A DNA stretch of 5,289 nucleotides. Origin: Oscillibacter sp. (GTDB lineage: Bacteria; Bacillota; Clostridia; Oscillospirales; Oscillospiraceae). The stretch covers positions 565 through 5,853 of the forward strand of contig DNFA01000088.1 in the NCBI GenBank assembly GCA_003487665.1, read 5' to 3'. The notes beneath the pieces are model-generated. The model was not told the DNA's origin. It worked only from the letters and a program-made list of their open reading frames with translations, and did not search any database. Shown here piece by piece: positions 4,094 to 5,289 of the stretch. Every line of letters starts with the position of its first letter. Position 1 is the stretch's first letter. The position numbers and the translations under genes were made by a program.

Positions 4094-5289
4094 ATGAAGA
4101 AGTTTCTTGCACTGATCCTTGCTCTCGTCATGGCGCTGTCTCTGGTTGCCTGCGGCGAGAAGAAGGACGACCCCAAGACCGAGGGCGATACCGCCACCGG
4201 CAGCGTGTACTATCTGAACTTCAAGCCCGAGTCCGACGCCGCTTGGCAGACTCTGGCTGCCGCCTACACCGCTGAGACTGGTGTGCCCGTCAAGGTCGTC
4301 ACCGCCGCCTCCGGCCAGTACGACACCACGCTGACCGCCGAGATGGATAAGGACGCCGCTCCCACCATGTTCCAGGTGGGCAATTTGGGTGCTGTCAACA
4401 GCTACGGTGAGTTCTGCTACAACCTGGAAGGCACCGATGTGTACAACCAGATGACCACCCATGACTTTGATCTGAAGAATGCCGACGGCGAGACCGTTTC
4501 CATCGGTTACTGCTACGAGGCCTTTGGCATCATCGTCAACAAGGCCCTGCTGGAGAAGGCCGGTCACTCTCTGGACGAGATCACCAACTTCGAGTCCCTG
4601 AAGGCCGTTGCCGATGACATCCACGCCCGCGCCGCTGAGCTGGGCTTCGATGCCTTTACCTCCGCCGGTCTGGACGGCTCCTCCGCTTGGCGCTTCTCCG
4701 GCCATCTGGCCAATATGCCCCTGTTCTACGAGTTCCGCGATGACAATGTGACCGCGCAGCCCGCCACCATCAAGGGCACCTATCTGGATAACTACAAGGC
4801 TATCTGGGATCTGTACACCACTGACTCCGCCACCACCGGCGCTGCCCTGCTGTCCGCCACCGGCGATCAGGCTGAGGCTGAGTTCGGCCAGGGCAAGGCC
4901 GTGTTCTATCAGAACGGTAGCTGGGAGTACAGCAATCTGGTCACCGATGAGACCAAGGGCTTCAAGATGAACCCCGCTGACCTGGCCATGATCCCCATCT
5001 ACTGCGGTGTGGAAGGCGAGGAGAAGGCCGGTCTGTGCTGCGGCACCGAGAACTGCTGGGCTGTGAACAAGAACGCCTCTGAGGCGGACATCAAGGCCAC
5101 TCTGGACTTCATGAACTGGGTCGTCACCTCTGACGCCGGTACCACCATGCTGGCTGAGCAGTTTGGCCCCTGCCCCTTCAAGAACGCCAAGACCCCCGAG
5201 AACGTGTTCTTCGCACAGGCCAACGAGTATGTTGCCAACGGCAACTACACCGTCACTTGGGCGTTCAACTGGACTCCCGCTGTTGACGA
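4094..5289 (+). CDS. CUT1 sugar ABC transporter substrate-binding lipoprotein (3' truncated)
   Basis: The reading frame is open for 398 codons with no stop and leaves the window; little is missing, as family members are about 400-450 long. It begins with a lipoprotein signal peptide MKKFLALILALVMALSLVAC: positive n-region, hydrophobic core and an LVAC lipobox with lipidated Cys20. The mature protein would be anchored outside the membrane and deliver a sugar or oligosaccharide to two permeases, expected next. CUT1 solute-binding features: GYCYEAFGIIVNKALLEKAG (about 138-157), QGKAVFYQNGSWEY, a CWAVNKNASEADIKATLDFMNWV stretch and LAEQFGPCPF. The AAGGAG site (4080-4085) is 8 bases ahead of the ATG. 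Codons lean to GCT, GGT, TCT and AAG more than in neighbouring genes, consistent with high expression. The mature part has seven further cysteines. Ligand unknown. Confidence 0.93.
   Translation, partial: MKKFLALILALVMALSLVACGEKKDDPKTEGDTATGSVYYLNFKPESDAAWQTLAAAYTAETGVPVKVVTAASGQYDTTLTAEMDKDAAPTMFQVGNLGAVNSYGEFCYNLEGTDVYNQMTTHDFDLKNADGETVSIGYCYEAFGIIVNKALLEKAGHSLDEITNFESLKAVADDIHARAAELGFDAFTSAGLDGSSAWRFSGHLANMPLFYEFRDDNVTAQPATIKGTYLDNYKAIWDLYTTDSATTGAALLSATGDQAEAEFGQGKAVFYQNGSWEYSNLVTDETKGFKMNPADLAMIPIYCGVEGEEKAGLCCGTENCWAVNKNASEADIKATLDFMNWVVTSDAGTTMLAEQFGPCPFKNAKTPENVFFAQANEYVANGNYTVTWAFNWTPAVD

Noticed and set aside
2990..4705. A 571-codon open frame on the minus strand across the LacI and binding-protein genes.
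   Set aside because: It is antisense to two clear genes in GC-rich DNA, where biased third positions leave the opposite frame free of stops. Its translation is glycine-, valine- and histidine-rich with no family motif, and it has no ribosome site.
1..5289. Mobile element, CRISPR array, toxin-antitoxin or defence system, tRNA or rRNA gene.
   Set aside because: No transposase or integrase, no regularly spaced repeats, no flanking direct repeats and no tRNA-like fold was seen; all coding space is taken by recognisable families.

Overview
The window is GC-rich (by eye about 60%), tightly packed, and reads as chromosomal DNA of a Gram-positive anaerobe. A clostridial (Oscillospirales-like) Bacillota is my best guess. 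Grounds: AGGAGG-type ribosome sites before nearly every gene, sigma-A style promoters, a lipoprotein solute-binding protein with a LVAC lipobox, a CUT1 sugar-transport set with a LacI-type regulator, and the presence of stand-alone DUF523, DUF1653 and DUF45 proteins. The taxon is inferred from style, not from a marker gene.

Layout. (1) 1-599, plus strand: the C-terminal part of a sugar ABC transporter ATPase of the MsmX/UgpC/MalK type, closed by a strong intrinsic terminator (613-654). (2) 1976 down to 680, minus strand: a three-gene operon, PPC/DUF296 protein, then MutT-like Nudix hydrolase, then DUF523 (TudS-like) protein. Each junction is a 4-bp ATGA overlap. (3) 1977-2068: a compact AT-rich divergent promoter region in which the two -10 boxes share bases. 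(4) 2069-2802, plus strand: a small DUF1653 protein overlapping a DUF45/YgjP-type zinc metallopeptidase, closed by a second terminator. (5) 2803-3025: a regulatory gap with a good extended -10 promoter, a palindrome on the -35 box and two tandem LacI-like operator candidates just past the predicted transcription start. (6) 3026-4039: a LacI/GalR-family repressor. (7) 4094 to the right edge: a CUT1 sugar-binding lipoprotein, running out of the window after 398 codons without a stop.

How the parts fit. The repressor and binding protein look like the start of a carbohydrate uptake operon, with the permeases expected beyond the right edge. The ATPase at the left edge could energise this transporter, since CUT1 systems in Bacillota often borrow a shared ATPase, but it is on a separate transcript. 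The middle block is small housekeeping genes: nucleotide-pool cleaning (Nudix and perhaps thiobase desulfuration) on one strand and a small domain protein plus protease on the other.

I see no mobile element, CRISPR array, RNA gene or defence system, and I do not think the window holds a novel multi-gene system. The most interesting points are the shared-base divergent promoter, the Nudix-TudS-PPC overlapping operon, and the operator arrangement in front of the LacI gene.
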